A stretch of DNA of 12,371 nucleotides, from NCBI GenBank assembly GCA_003505715.1, contig DNXU01000206.1, positions 3,692 to 16,062 of the forward strand, given 5' to 3'. Each line of letters begins with the position of its first letter. Position 1 is the stretch's first letter. This DNA is from Cyanobacteria bacterium UBA8803 (GTDB lineage Bacteria > Cyanobacteriota > Cyanobacteriia > Cyanobacteriales > Coleofasciculaceae). The position numbers and the translations under genes are program-made. Shown here piece by piece: positions 1-8,559 of this stretch. The notes below the pieces were generated by a model. It ran no database searches and was not told the DNA's origin. It was given only the letters and a program-made list of their open reading frames with translations.

Positions 1-107
1 ACTTTTCAGGCACAGACACAGTAGCGACTTCAAAGGATTTGTAGGGTGGGGTGTTCGATAAGGGCATAAGCGGTTGCTTCGATCAGTTAGTGTCGGCACC
101 TTGTTAA

Positions 108-130
108 CCATCTCCCCAAAAAGGAGATGG
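108..130. repeat. Perfect 8-bp hairpin upstream of the tnpB remnant
   Basis: CCATCTCC (108-115) and GGAGATGG (123-130) are perfect inverted repeats around a 7-nt A-rich loop. Only a short T run follows, so it is a weak terminator at best. It could be a leftover end structure of the IS200/IS605 element, whose termini carry hairpins, or a terminator for an unseen upstream gene. No gene can be supported in the first 180 bases. Confidence 0.4.
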
Positions 131-180
131 AGATTTTACTGGTTTGGATTTGTTACTAATTGTAACGAGTTGAGGATGCA

Positions 181-501
181 TTGGGTACACAAGGCGTTGA
201 GTGCCACAGAGGGCGGTTGTCTCATTGGCTTTATGGCACTTTGGTGCAGTTGTTGGAAAGAAAGTGTGAGGAGGAGGGGATTCAGCTTGTGGTGAAAGAT
301 CCCTTTAAAACTTCGCAGTTTTGCTCTGCCTGCAACAGATGGGACAGACGAAACCGAAAAGGTGACAGGTTTAAGTGCGTTCATTGTGGCTACCTCGCTC
401 ATGCTGACCACAATGCGGCTCACAACTTGGAACTTTTAGGTACGGCGGGAGTTTATGGTCTCCGTTCCTATTTAAGTTCATTTCGGCCAAGTTTTGGATA
501 A
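181..501 (+). pseudogene. tnpB: IS200/IS605 family TnpB (OrfB) transposon nuclease, C-terminal remnant
   Basis: About 106 codons match the C-terminal end of TnpB, the RNA-guided nuclease of IS200/IS605 elements. Visible are the helix around RLSHW (residues 12-16), a zinc ribbon with two CxxC pairs (C48/C51 and C66/C69), and the last RuvC motif ADHNAAHN, whose Asp is residue 76. The usual tail LLGTAGVYGLRS follows. A full TnpB has about 350-420 residues; the N-terminal part with the first RuvC Asp and the catalytic Glu is missing, and stops lie upstream in the same frame (for example codons at 169 and 175). The only start here is a TTG, so this is a 5'-truncated, inactive relic. No tnpA is visible. 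It ends 33 bp before ureG, so its tail may now carry part of the ureG promoter. Confidence 0.85.
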
Positions 502-534
502 CCATATAAATACTACATAAATCCTTTCATCCCT

Positions 535-1131
535 ATGAGTGCTTTTCGCATCGGAATAGCTGGCCCTGTAGGTTCGGGAAAAACTGCTCTAGTTGATGCT
601 TTGTGCAAGGCCATGCGGACATCATGTCAAATTGCTGTGGTGACGAATGATATTTATACTCAGGAAGATGCCCAGTTTTTGGTGCGGAGTCAGGCACTAG
701 AGAGCGATCGCATCCTAGGTGTGGAAACTGGGGGTTGTCCCCACACAGCGATCCGGGAGGATGCCTCGATGAATTTGGCAGCGGTAGAACAGCTAGAACA
801 TAGGTTTAGCGATCTAGACTTGGTTTTCTTAGAAAGTGGTGGTGATAACTTGGCCGCAACCTTCAGTCCGGAACTAGTAGATTTAACTATCTACGTGATT
901 GATGTTGCTGCCGGAGATAAGATTCCTCGGAAAGGGGGGCCGGGAATTACTAAATCTGACTTGTTGGTTATTAATAAAATTGACCTAGCTCCTATGGTAG
1001 GAGCTGATTTGAGTATTATGGAACGGGATGCCAAAAAAATGCGTGGTAATAAACTTTTTATTTTTACGAATTTGAAAACCCAGCAAGGGCTTAAAGAGGT
1101 AATTGATTTTATTAAATTGCATAAGGTTTAA
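535..1131 (+). CDS. ureG: Urease accessory protein UreG, GTPase for nickel insertion
   Basis: UreG is a SIMIBI-class GTPase. It works in the cytoplasm with UreD(H), UreF and UreE to load nickel into the urease active site, with GTP hydrolysis driving metal transfer. The 198-residue product has the family's usual length. Motifs seen are the P-loop GPVGSGKT (10-17), the metal-binding CPH motif (C68, H70) at the dimer interface, ESGGDNL (100-106), the GPGI segment (135-138) and the guanine-specificity motif NKID (147-150). All key residues look intact. The ATG at 535 begins the conserved N-terminus; no clear Shine-Dalgarno precedes it, which is common in cyanobacteria. No other ure gene is in the window: upstream is a tnpB remnant and downstream a converging polysaccharide gene. 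Orphan ureG genes are known in cyanobacteria, so this need not mean loss of urease. Confidence 0.96.
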   Translation: MSAFRIGIAGPVGSGKTALVDALCKAMRTSCQIAVVTNDIYTQEDAQFLVRSQALESDRILGVETGGCPHTAIREDASMNLAAVEQLEHRFSDLDLVFLESGGDNLAATFSPELVDLTIYVIDVAAGDKIPRKGGPGITKSDLLVINKIDLAPMVGADLSIMERDAKKMRGNKLFIFTNLKTQQGLKEVIDFIKLHKV

Positions 1132-1162
1132 GCACCACTCTGGGGAAGTTTTATACTGACGG

Positions 1163-1240
1163 GGTGTAAGGTATGGGGTATGGGGCATGGGCGTGAAGTA
1201 TTGGTCAATTTTCCCTACACCCCAAACCCTACAACCTAAG
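1163..1240. repeat. Facing heptad repeat arrays between convergent ureG and wzc
   Basis: On the left are about four degenerate heptads of GGTATGG type (1163-1190). On the right are CCCTACA-type heptads (1213-1240) that run into the wzc stop codon. The arms are inverted relative to each other, with GGGGTGTA (1161-1168) matching TACACCCC (1216-1223). The arrangement resembles cyanobacterial short tandemly repeated repetitive (STRR) sequences. Its place between two converging 3' ends means it could act as a bidirectional transcription terminator, but no strong T tract supports that. Confidence 0.55.
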
Positions 1241-3533
1241 CCCTAGCTTGCTGAGGAGACCTGCCGTAATAGCGATGATAGTAATCATAGGAACTAGCTC
1301 GATAACCCTTAACCCCATTTGCCACCATGCCCAACACTCTAGCATTAGAGGTTTTTAACCCATATAAAACTTGCTTCAAAACTTCTCGATCCGTTCTACC
1401 CAACCCCACAATCATTACAATCCCATCGGTATGAGCGGCCAGCACTCGAGCATCTGCCAGACCCAGTAGAGGCGGTGTATCAAAAATTACTAAATCGAAG
1501 GACTTTTGCAAGTAGGCTACTAAATTCTGCATCTTTTTAGAACAGAGCAGTCGAATGGGGTCGGGGGGAATTTGTCCGGCTGTTAGTACAAACAAATTCT
1601 CTTCCCAGGGGGATTGCTGAATCACATCATCCACGCTAATTTCGCTGGAAATTACATTGCTCAATCCCCAAACATTTGGCAAATCCGTCTTTACATGGAC
1701 TTGAGGACGACGTAAATCAGCATCCACCAGCAACACCCGCTCCCCCATGGCCGCAGCGGCCTGTGCTAGGAACGCTGATGTAGTAGATTTCCCATCTGCC
1801 GGGACAGCAGAACTCATCACCAACGAGCGAATGGGTCGATCCGGACTGAGGAAGTGGAGATTGGCGTGCAGAGAGCGAAATGCTTCTAAAACTGGAGAAG
1901 CAGTATAACGATAAGACCGTTGGTTGAATTCTGACTCCAGTTGCTGGCCCTCTGGCGTCGCAGCAGGCACCGGGCGGGCAATGCCTTTTTTGAGCTCTTT
2001 GCCAAAAGGAATTGTTCCTAACACCGCCAAACCGGTGCTGTCCTTCAACTCATCTGGAGAGTGAAAAGCCTTATCCAGCTTTTCCGCTAACATCCCAGCA
2101 CCTGCTCCAGCAAGTAACCCAGCTACAGTTCCTAGGACAATGCCACGCGGTACGTTGGGTGATATCGGCGTTTGGGGCTTTTGCGGATCGGACAGCTTCT
2201 GCCAGGGAGGAGTCTTTTGGGATTCCTCAATTTGCAGCTTCTCCCGAACCGCCAGAAAGCGGCTTAAGCTTTCTGTTGCCACATTGAGCCGTCGGTTTAA
2301 ATCGGTATACCGACGGGCAATAATCGGTAACTCTTTGATTTGCTGGCTCACTCGGCTTTCCGCATCAGCTATTTCAGTTTGCCGTACTTGTAGAACTTGA
2401 ATTTGGTTCTCCGTCTCCACCAGCTTTTGAGTCAGATCCAAACGTAGTGAACTGGGGGATGCTAAAGATTCTGCATTGTTGGGGACTCCCGAAGATCCGC
2501 TGCCAACCACGTTTGCTGCTTCTGCCTCGATTAAGGGCAGTAATCTTTGCTGTTTTTCGCGTAGTGCCTGAATGGTTGGACTGTCTTCTGTAAACCGCGC
2601 TGACTCGGCAGCAATTTTACTTTCGACCTCAGATAGCTGGTTGAGTAACTGTTGGTAACGGGGAGCTTCCGAAAGTGCTGCTGCCGCGATCGCTTGATCT
2701 GGCGTTACCCCCAACTGCCCCAACTGGTCCTGCAACTCTGTGTAGAGCCTTTGAGCTTCAACTAACTGGCTTTCAGTTTCTTGTCGTTGTTTGACAATCT
2801 CGCTAACACGATTCGTCAGTAGTTGACCCTGAGTTTCGGGATCGACAATTTTGTAATTCTGCCGCAAGTCCTGAACTTTTTGCTGAAGATCGTTGACTAT
2901 GCCTTGGAGTTCTTTTGCCTGTTTATTGACAAAGGCAAGCCCTTGAGTTACAGCAGTTCGCTGCTCGGTCTCTGAGTATTTGACGTAACCATCAGCGACC
3001 TGCTCCAAGATAAACCGAATTTTTTCGGGGTCTGAATCTTGATAGCGAACTTCTAAGATTTTGGTTTGTTGCAACCGAGAAATAATGAGCTTGGTTCGGA
3101 GCGTGTCGTAGTCAACGGTTGGATACCGAGCTTGAATTTTCTTAACAATGGGAGCCATCACCTGAGGACTCCACAACACCTGAATCTGAGTCTCGTAGTC
3201 GGGGCCTTCGACTTGAATATTGGCCGTTTTGCTGAGAGCCTCTGTGAGTTGCTCAACTCTGTCTTCACCAGAAACCGATCCGACTAAGAGCTGAAACTTG
3301 CCTTCATAGTTGGGAGTCTGCTTCAAAACTCTAGCGACGATCCCAGAGGTAACTGCGATCGCTACCCCAGCAATTACAATGAATCGCCGTCGCACCACCC
3401 CTAGAATCTGACCCAGATCGAGCTTGTCTTCCTGGATCTCAGAAAACCCATTGGTGTAGATTGGCATCAATTCGGACAGCTGTTTACCGTTACTAGTGGG
3501 TAGCAACGGCTGATAATCTCCAGTTAGAGCCAT
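1236..3533 (-). CDS. wzc: Wzc/GumC-like polysaccharide co-polymerase with BY-kinase domain
   Basis: This inner-membrane protein of the PCP-2a type controls chain length and export of capsular or exopolysaccharide made by the Wzy route, and autophosphorylates on tyrosine. The 765 residues begin with a Wzz-like domain: a membrane helix at about 50-69, a periplasmic part with long coiled-coil stretches (about 195-275, 290-345, 365-440), and a second helix at about 463-482 after a Pro-rich segment. The cytoplasmic kinase part shows EAFRSLHANL (550-559), Walker A PADGKSTTS (578-586, K582), Walker A' VDADLRRP (603-610) and Walker B IFDTPP (683-688). It ends in a Tyr cluster (Y744, Y749, Y751, Y752, Y755, Y756), the usual autophosphorylation site. 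Length fits the fused form. The ATG at 3533 has no obvious ribosome binding site. It is transcribed away from the GT4 gene across a long spacer and is probably monocistronic here. Confidence 0.93.
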   Translation of the reverse strand: MALTGDYQPLLPTSNGKQLSELMPIYTNGFSEIQEDKLDLGQILGVVRRRFIVIAGVAIAVTSGIVARVLKQTPNYEGKFQLLVGSVSGEDRVEQLTEALSKTANIQVEGPDYETQIQVLWSPQVMAPIVKKIQARYPTVDYDTLRTKLIISRLQQTKILEVRYQDSDPEKIRFILEQVADGYVKYSETEQRTAVTQGLAFVNKQAKELQGIVNDLQQKVQDLRQNYKIVDPETQGQLLTNRVSEIVKQRQETESQLVEAQRLYTELQDQLGQLGVTPDQAIAAAALSEAPRYQQLLNQLSEVESKIAAESARFTEDSPTIQALREKQQRLLPLIEAEAANVVGSGSSGVPNNAESLASPSSLRLDLTQKLVETENQIQVLQVRQTEIADAESRVSQQIKELPIIARRYTDLNRRLNVATESLSRFLAVREKLQIEESQKTPPWQKLSDPQKPQTPISPNVPRGIVLGTVAGLLAGAGAGMLAEKLDKAFHSPDELKDSTGLAVLGTIPFGKELKKGIARPVPAATPEGQQLESEFNQRSYRYTASPVLEAFRSLHANLHFLSPDRPIRSLVMSSAVPADGKSTTSAFLAQAAAAMGERVLLVDADLRRPQVHVKTDLPNVWGLSNVISSEISVDDVIQQSPWEENLFVLTAGQIPPDPIRLLCSKKMQNLVAYLQKSFDLVIFDTPPLLGLADARVLAAHTDGIVMIVGLGRTDREVLKQVLYGLKTSNARVLGMVANGVKGYRASSYDYYHRYYGRSPQQARA

Positions 3534-3580
3534 AATGTAACTATGTTAGAAGTTGCTTTCACCCAAACCGATCCTAATTT

Positions 3581-3611
3581 TCCTCTGGGTTGAAAAAATG
3601 GTTCCAGAGGA
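3581..3611 (-). repeat. Perfect 8-bp inverted repeat in the likely wzc leader
   Basis: TCCTCTGG (3581-3588) and CCAGAGGA (3604-3611) are perfect inverted repeats with a 15-nt loop. Read on the wzc strand, the stem ends about 47 nt before the ATG, so it would lie in the mRNA leader or near the promoter. It could be a leader hairpin or an operator. No U tract follows, so it is not a standard terminator. Confidence 0.45.
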
Positions 3612-4008
3612 TGACTTGAATTCACAAGGCGATACTAACTACTGATACAGTCTTGGTGCGATTTATCAGGATAGACAAGCTTTAGGGTGGAAACTCAATA
3701 CCTTAGGGGAGAATCGCGGCACTTTTGTTCAGAGATGCCGTCTACTAATTATGAGGGATGAGGGATGATGGGGAGAGTTTTCCTGTGTGCTGGTGTACGC
3801 AGCGCATGGTGGCTGACTTGAAGATGGAGAATTGGAAATTGAGAAATGAAAATAGAGCGTTGTGTAGTCGGCTTATGTAGTGGCATTTAATGTAATACTT
3901 CCAGGATATTTACTACTTTATATTGCGAATAAACACCTGTCTAAATTTAGAAAATATATTTTAAGTTTTTACTACATAATAAGAAGATATTAAGTATTAG
4001 CTTTTTTC

Positions 4009-4025
4009 TGAAAATTTAATTTTCA
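4009..4025. promoter_or_regulatory. 17-bp perfect dyad, possible operator
   Basis: TGAAAATT (4009-4016) and AATTTTCA (4018-4025) are exact inverted repeats around a single central T. The one-base centre fits a dimeric protein-binding site better than an RNA hairpin. It lies about 350 bp from the GT4 start and 475 bp from the wzc start. High AT content raises the odds of chance occurrence. Confidence 0.3.
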
Positions 4026-4064
4026 CCTAAATAAAAGTCACTGCTGTTTTTCTATAGCCTATAC

Positions 4065-4104
4065 TCAGGAGGCAGAGTTGCCTTTAATTTTGTTGGCCTC
4101 CTGA
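4065..4104 (+). repeat. 9-bp perfect inverted repeat in the GT4 upstream region
   Basis: TCAGGAGGC (4065-4073) pairs exactly with GCCTCCTGA (4096-4104) across a 22-nt loop. A smaller competing stem, GGCA/TGCC (4071-4074 with 4079-4082), overlaps the left arm, so two exclusive folds are possible. A T5 run sits 10 nt downstream. It stands out because it is GC-rich in very AT-rich DNA. It could be a leader attenuator, the terminator of a small RNA, or an operator. I do not recognise a known riboswitch class. Confidence 0.45.
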
Positions 4105-4265
4105 ACCTATGCTTTTTGGATAGACAGGTTTTCACCTAGTAATTGATAAAATTTCTGGCCTGAGCTTTGAGCCTCATTATGACGAACTTGAATTAAACAA
4201 AAAAATTACCTACAAAAAAATATTTTTCATTTATTTTTATTCTTTTATTGCAAAAATATTGCTCA

Positions 4266-4294
4266 TTGATTTACACAAAAAAATCAAATTTATA
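4266..4294 (+). promoter_or_regulatory. Possible sigma70-type promoter for the GT4 gene
   Basis: TTGATT (4266-4271) and TTTATA (4289-4294) have a 17-bp spacing, and the gene starts about 80 bp downstream. Both boxes are imperfect, and in DNA this AT-rich such matches arise easily, so this is only a candidate. Confidence 0.25.
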
Positions 4295-4373
4295 TCCGGA
4301 TAACATCCATTTTTTATGTAAATTCTAGCGTATCTCTGTATCAGCTAAATGCTCTCATCATAAGTACAGTGAC

Positions 4374-5708
4374 ATGAAAAATGGCAAGACTACAGCTAGA
4401 CCTAGTCAACCGCTTGAACTGTCGATATTTACCCAATTTTACCCACCTGACTATGCTGCTACAGGACAGCTAATTGAAGAACTCGCTATTCAATTGGGAA
4501 AACTGGGGCTACCCGTTCAAATCTTTACAGGGCAACCTGGTTATGCGTTCCAAAATCAGTTGGCTCCGACAATTGAGCACGGCGATGGGGTCGTGGTTAA
4601 GCGAACGCGAGCCACTCGGATTTGGTCGAAGCGAATTCGGGGCAAAGCCATGAATGGATTGCTATTTTGCCTGCGTTGTGGACTGCATTTGCTCAAAAAC
4701 AGTAATCGGAGTGACGTGTTACTCCTAACCACGGCTCCTCCATTCTTACCAATTCTGGGATACTTAGCCCATAAAATTTTTGGCCTTTCCTACGTTTGTC
4801 TGCTCTACGATCTCTACCCAGATATCGCTGTCGAACTCAATGTCGTCTCTCGTCATCATTGGTTAGTGCGATTCTGGGATGCTCTTAACCGCCACATTTG
4901 GTGTCAGGCAGAGCAGATCATCGTTCTCAGTTCTTCGATGAAAGAGCGAGTCGCGGCAAAATGTCCGGAAATCCGGGACAAAATTGCAGTTATTCATAGT
5001 TGGGCTGACCCCAACTGGATTGTGCCCATTGCCAAACAAAATAATTGGTTTGCTCAAACGTTCGATCTGGTTAATACTTTTACAGTTCTTTATTCCGGAA
5101 ATATGGGACGCTGCCATGATATGGAAACAATTCTGGAAGCGGCTAAACTCCTCCAAAAAGAATCGATTCAATTTGTTTTCATTGGGAATGGTGCCAAGCG
5201 TCAAGCATTCCAGGCTCAAGCTCGTAAGCTGGGTTTGAGCAATTGTCGGTTTTTGCCCTATCAAGAAAAGCAGAACCTGCCCTATTCACTGACTGCTTGC
5301 GACCTGTCCTTAGTCAGTGTTAGTCCTGGTATGGAGGGATTAGTAGCACCCAGTAAGCTCTATGCGGCTTTGGCAGCGGGGCGTCCCGTAGCAGCGATCT
5401 GCGAACCTCATTCCTATTTGCGAGGCATCCTGGCCGATGCCAATTGTGGTGCAACTTTCAATAATGGTGACGCCGCTGGGCTGGCAGCTTTTATCCGCTG
5501 CTTGTCAGCCGATAGCGAACTCGCTAAACAAATGGGTGAGGCAGGGCGTCGCTATCTCGAGTCCAACTTTACCCCTAAGGCAATCGCCCAACAGTACTCA
5601 AATGTGTTACACAGATCTACCACAAACGTCGTAGAAGCTGAGAGCCAGTCAGAGGAGTACATTAACGTTAAGGTAACGGCAGAGCCTGTTCCTCCAAGGG
5701 ACGGATGA
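4374..5708 (+). CDS. Glycosyltransferase family 4 (WbuB-like), GT-B fold
   Basis: This is a retaining GT-B glycosyltransferase that would move a sugar from a nucleotide-sugar donor onto a lipid-linked oligosaccharide at the inner membrane during exopolysaccharide or O-antigen synthesis. The 444-residue product has an acceptor domain opening with [15 protein letters not shown] (19-33), typical of WbuB-like enzymes, and [13 protein letters not shown] (119-131). The donor domain begins around [12 protein letters not shown] (239-250) and has VFIGNG (268-273) and [17 protein letters not shown] (326-342). In the last motif the Glu often found after PSK(I/L)Y is Ala, so the strict EX7E pattern is not seen. 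No signal peptide is visible. The ATG at 4374 lacks a clear Shine-Dalgarno. The last 41 bases overlap the 3' end of the converging UPF0182 gene and no terminator separates them. Sugar specificity cannot be read. Confidence 0.9.
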   Translation: MKNGKTTARPSQPLELSIFTQFYPPDYAATGQLIEELAIQLGKLGLPVQIFTGQPGYAFQNQLAPTIEHGDGVVVKRTRATRIWSKRIRGKAMNGLLFCLRCGLHLLKNSNRSDVLLLTTAPPFLPILGYLAHKIFGLSYVCLLYDLYPDIAVELNVVSRHHWLVRFWDALNRHIWCQAEQIIVLSSSMKERVAAKCPEIRDKIAVIHSWADPNWIVPIAKQNNWFAQTFDLVNTFTVLYSGNMGRCHDMETILEAAKLLQKESIQFVFIGNGAKRQAFQAQARKLGLSNCRFLPYQEKQNLPYSLTACDLSLVSVSPGMEGLVAPSKLYAALAAGRPVAAICEPHSYLRGILADANCGATFNNGDAAGLAAFIRCLSADSELAKQMGEAGRRYLESNFTPKAIAQQYSNVLHRSTTNVVEAESQSEEYINVKVTAEPVPPRDG

Positions 5709-8559
5709 TAGTCGGTGTGGACGGTTGTTCTGGCTCAAAGATGCCCTGGAGTGCTTTCTCTAGAGTTTCGGCCATGACGATTCGATTTTTATAGACCACA
5801 ATCACTCGCACTAATGTCGGCAGGCTATTTTGTTCGGCTTCCAAGTAAAGGGGTTCGACATACAGCAGCGATCGCTCAATGGGAATGACTAAAAGATTCC
5901 CCTGAATTGCCCGCGATCCCTGGCGATTCCAAAGAGAAATTTGCCCGGAAATGATCGGATCTTGATTAATCAGGGCTTCAATTTGTTCTGGTCCGTAGAC
6001 CAGTTCTTGCTTGGGAAACTTATAGAGTAGGAGCTTGCCATATTGCTCGCCATCGGAGCGAGCAGCAAGCCAGCTAATTAAATTGGTGCGGGTAGCGGGA
6101 GTATAGGGGAGGAGCAGAATGAACTCTTCTGATGTAGCTGTTGGTAGCTTCATAATTAGGTAGTAAGGTTCTACTGCTCTCGATTCACCCCCGTAAATCT
6201 CCTGAGAAACCTGCCACAGATCTTCCCGGTTGTAGAACACCTGGGGGTCGGTCATGTGATAGGTTAACAACTGCTGGGATTGGACGGCGAATAGATCCAC
6301 TGGGTAACGGATATGGCTCTTCAGAGCCGCTGGCATAATGTCTAGGGGTTTGAAGAGGCTGGGGAAAATCTTAGCCCATGATTGAATAATCGGGTCTTCG
6401 GGGTCGGCAACGTAGAACGTGAGATCGCCGTGATAGGCATCAATGACGACTTTTACAGAGTTGCGGATGTAGTTAAAGTCATTGTTGCCGGAATCGGAGT
6501 AGGGATAGCGATCGCTAGTCGTGTAGGCATCCACGATCCAATAAAGATAGTTTTCGGTTGTTGGTGATTGTTTGTTGGTTGTTTGAGGATTGGCAGTTAC
6601 GATGTAAGGGTCTCGGTCGTAGCGCAAGAATGGTGCGATCGCTCGTAGGCGTTGATTAATGTTGCGGCGGAACAACAGTCTGGTTTGGGGGGTAAAGTTC
6701 CTCGTCAAGAGCATCTGCCAGTCTTTGAGATACTGGGCAAATAAAATCCGTCGCCAAAGTGAATCAATAGCGATGCCACCCTTACCGTCATAGGTGTTAT
6801 AGACATTATCCTCCCCGCTGGGGTAGTCGAATTCTCTAACTTTCGTCGAGGTCATCACATAGGTATTACTTAGCTCTCCGTAGTAAATCCGAGGTCTACC
6901 AATGGGAATGCTGTCCCGTATCAGTTGGCTCGATGTTGATAAACCTCCCGCTTCAGAAGTCACTGTACCAGTGCCAATATCTTTAACAAAATACGTAGGG
7001 AGTCCTCCTTCGTCAGCCGTATTTACCGGACTGAGGGTAAAGCCATAGCCGTGGGTATATACTAAATGCTTGTTCACCCAGGTCTTGGCCTGTTGCGGAA
7101 CCGCCTCATAATTTAACTCCCTAGCCGCAATAAGTACCTGTTGTTTTTCAGCAACGCTCGTCTCTTGAGCCTGGATAGAGGGGGTGAGGGATTGACTTTC
7201 TCTTTGTGTTCTCTGTTCGATAGTTCTCCTGCTCCCCCTCTCCTTGCCTCCTTCTTCCTTCAAGTTGTAGCGGTCAATATCAGCATCTGCAAATTCGTAG
7301 TAGAGTCTAATTCTTTGCAGCTGGCGATTGGTTCTCAGGATAGGGCGTTTATCCCAAAGACGGATATTGCGAATTGTCAGGTCATTTTTGGCTAGGTCAG
7401 TACTGGTAAGGTTACCTTGAGGATTAAAGGTTTCAGATTCAATCGTATTGAGGGCGAATGCTGCTCTCGTCAGCGCAATCGTCCGTTGAATATAAGGTCG
7501 CTCTCTTGCGAGTTCGTTGGGTTGGACGCTCAAGCGCTGTATGGCAGCTGGTACTAGCCCACCTGCGAGCGCTGCTACCATTACATACAGTCCTACTGTT
7601 GCTAAAGCCGTCTGACCAGTGGTTTGAACAGGCTTAGCCCTAAAAATTATTTTCAAGAGGAGAAACAGGGCGATCGCAACTGCCAGAAGGCTCAGAGCAG
7701 TATCTATTGGCAACTCAGCTTTCACGTCCGTGTAACTAGCACCGTAGACTATACCACGGGGAGAATAGAGTAATTCGTAGCGCTTCAGCCAATAGCGGCC
7801 AGCAATGGTTACCGCGAAGCCGTTACCCAGTCCGTACAAGTGGCTTAACTGGTTTGCAGAGAACCCCGGAAATTTTCCTTGAGAAAGGCTATCTGCTGAT
7901 AGCAAATAAATCAGCGCCACTGCTACCAGACCGAAGAGCAACATTCCTCCCAACCAAACGTTTAATAGCTGCCACACGGGCAATTTAAAGACGTAGGCGC
8001 TAATGTCTTGTCCGAAGAGGGGATCGTCAACTCTAAAGGCTTCTGGATGGAAATACTGCAAAATCCGACCCCACTGTTCGGACACCAACCAGGACCAGAA
8101 CAAGGAGAGTACTACAGCGATCACGCTCAACCAAAACTGAGGATTGATCAGTAGTGCTACCACAATAAAGCCTAACAGGAGGAAAGGCCATAGATTGATG
8201 GGTAACTGTAACTGTTGATTGGCAATGGATGGGTTTGAGAATCCTCCTTGACTGCCCACTCTCAACTTTCCCAGTAATATCTGTTGTACGGATGCCCAAT
8301 CAAAGGGAGGGGGTAGGGAGGAAGTAATATTAGGGCGGCTTAAATTGGGATGCCAAAGCGAGAGCGCAATGTTGCCGCAGTACAGTAACATAACCCCAAC
8401 TAGCAAGCTCAGGCACAGTACTACAGGTAAGAGCGAGCGCAAGGAGATGGTTGTTGGTGGTTGGTTGTTGGTTGTTAGTTGTTGGTTGTTGGTTGTTGGG
8501 GGGTGTAAATTGCTTGATTTGCCGAATGGTAACGATCGATAATAACTAACAACTAACAA
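5668..8559 (-). CDS. UPF0182 family membrane protein
   Basis: UPF0182 proteins are large membrane proteins of unknown function, found in cyanobacteria, actinobacteria and firmicutes: several N-terminal helices followed by a big, probably extracytoplasmic domain. Here helices can be placed at about 43-62, 123-139, 142-160, 195-220, 287-306 and 317-338. Conserved stretches include [16 protein letters not shown] (179-194), [14 protein letters not shown] (266-279), [15 protein letters not shown] (346-360) and LWDKRPIL (401-408), then [24 protein letters not shown] and [15 protein letters not shown]; it ends with [14 protein letters not shown] and a short tail. Length (963) is usual. The start is uncertain: the longest frame opens at a TTG inside a heptad array that encodes residues 21-37. 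Later candidates are TTG at 8442 (residue 40) and ATG at 8391 (residue 57); none has a clear ribosome binding site. A Lys/Glu/Arg-rich insert (about 434-475) and a repeat-derived insert (about 659-668) also look unusual. Confidence 0.93.
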   Translation of the reverse strand: MLVVSYYRSLPFGKSSNLHPPTTNNQQLTTNNQPPTTISLRSLLPVVLCLSLLVGVMLLYCGNIALSLWHPNLSRPNITSSLPPPFDWASVQQILLGKLRVGSQGGFSNPSIANQQLQLPINLWPFLLLGFIVVALLINPQFWLSVIAVVLSLFWSWLVSEQWGRILQYFHPEAFRVDDPLFGQDISAYVFKLPVWQLLNVWLGGMLLFGLVAVALIYLLSADSLSQGKFPGFSANQLSHLYGLGNGFAVTIAGRYWLKRYELLYSPRGIVYGASYTDVKAELPIDTALSLLAVAIALFLLLKIIFRAKPVQTTGQTALATVGLYVMVAALAGGLVPAAIQRLSVQPNELARERPYIQRTIALTRAAFALNTIESETFNPQGNLTSTDLAKNDLTIRNIRLWDKRPILRTNRQLQRIRLYYEFADADIDRYNLKEEGGKERGSRRTIEQRTQRESQSLTPSIQAQETSVAEKQQVLIAARELNYEAVPQQAKTWVNKHLVYTHGYGFTLSPVNTADEGGLPTYFVKDIGTGTVTSEAGGLSTSSQLIRDSIPIGRPRIYYGELSNTYVMTSTKVREFDYPSGEDNVYNTYDGKGGIAIDSLWRRILFAQYLKDWQMLLTRNFTPQTRLLFRRNINQRLRAIAPFLRYDRDPYIVTANPQTTNKQSPTTENYLYWIVDAYTTSDRYPYSDSGNNDFNYIRNSVKVVIDAYHGDLTFYVADPEDPIIQSWAKIFPSLFKPLDIMPAALKSHIRYPVDLFAVQSQQLLTYHMTDPQVFYNREDLWQVSQEIYGGESRAVEPYYLIMKLPTATSEEFILLLPYTPATRTNLISWLAARSDGEQYGKLLLYKFPKQELVYGPEQIEALINQDPIISGQISLWNRQGSRAIQGNLLVIPIERSLLYVEPLYLEAEQNSLPTLVRVIVVYKNRIVMAETLEKALQGIFEPEQPSTPTIIRPLEEQALPLP
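6556..6583. repeat. Four heptad repeats inside the UPF0182 coding sequence
   Basis: Four GGTTGTT-type heptads (6556-6562, 6563-6569, 6570-6576, 6577-6583) lie within the coding sequence. They match the array at 8449-8497 in unit and orientation. They encode about [10 protein letters not shown] (659-668), just before the conserved LYWIVDAYT. Family members usually have a short loop there, so this looks like an in-frame repeat insertion that was tolerated. Confidence 0.6.

Larger units (their letters stand above)
3534..4373. other. 840-bp AT-rich spacer between divergent wzc and GT4 genes
   Basis: No convincing coding region is seen on either strand. The half next to wzc is of average composition and contains a short tandem of GAGGGAT units (3753-3773). 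From about 3880 the sequence becomes strongly AT-rich with A and T tracts. It must hold the promoters of both divergent genes. It also holds several dyads, listed separately, plus a 12-bp palindrome TCTAAATTTAGA (3940-3951). Long AT-rich regions before polysaccharide operons often bind regulators or nucleoid proteins; that role is inference here. Confidence 0.7.

Noticed and set aside
30..86. The C-terminal end of a minus-strand gene (reads EATAYALIEHPTLQIL then stop)
   Set aside because: It looks protein-like but is only about 18 codons, bounded by a stop at 87-89, so no gene can be supported. It could be a decayed fragment.
74..295. A plus-strand frame overlapping the tnpB remnant
   Set aside because: It lies in a different frame from the zinc-ribbon motifs and shows no recognisable features.
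4065..4104. A known riboswitch class (for example cyclic di-GMP)
   Set aside because: No consensus core of a known class could be recognised, only the inverted repeats.
4863..5264. A 133-codon minus-strand frame
   Set aside because: It is antisense to the well-supported GT4 gene and has no recognisable motifs.
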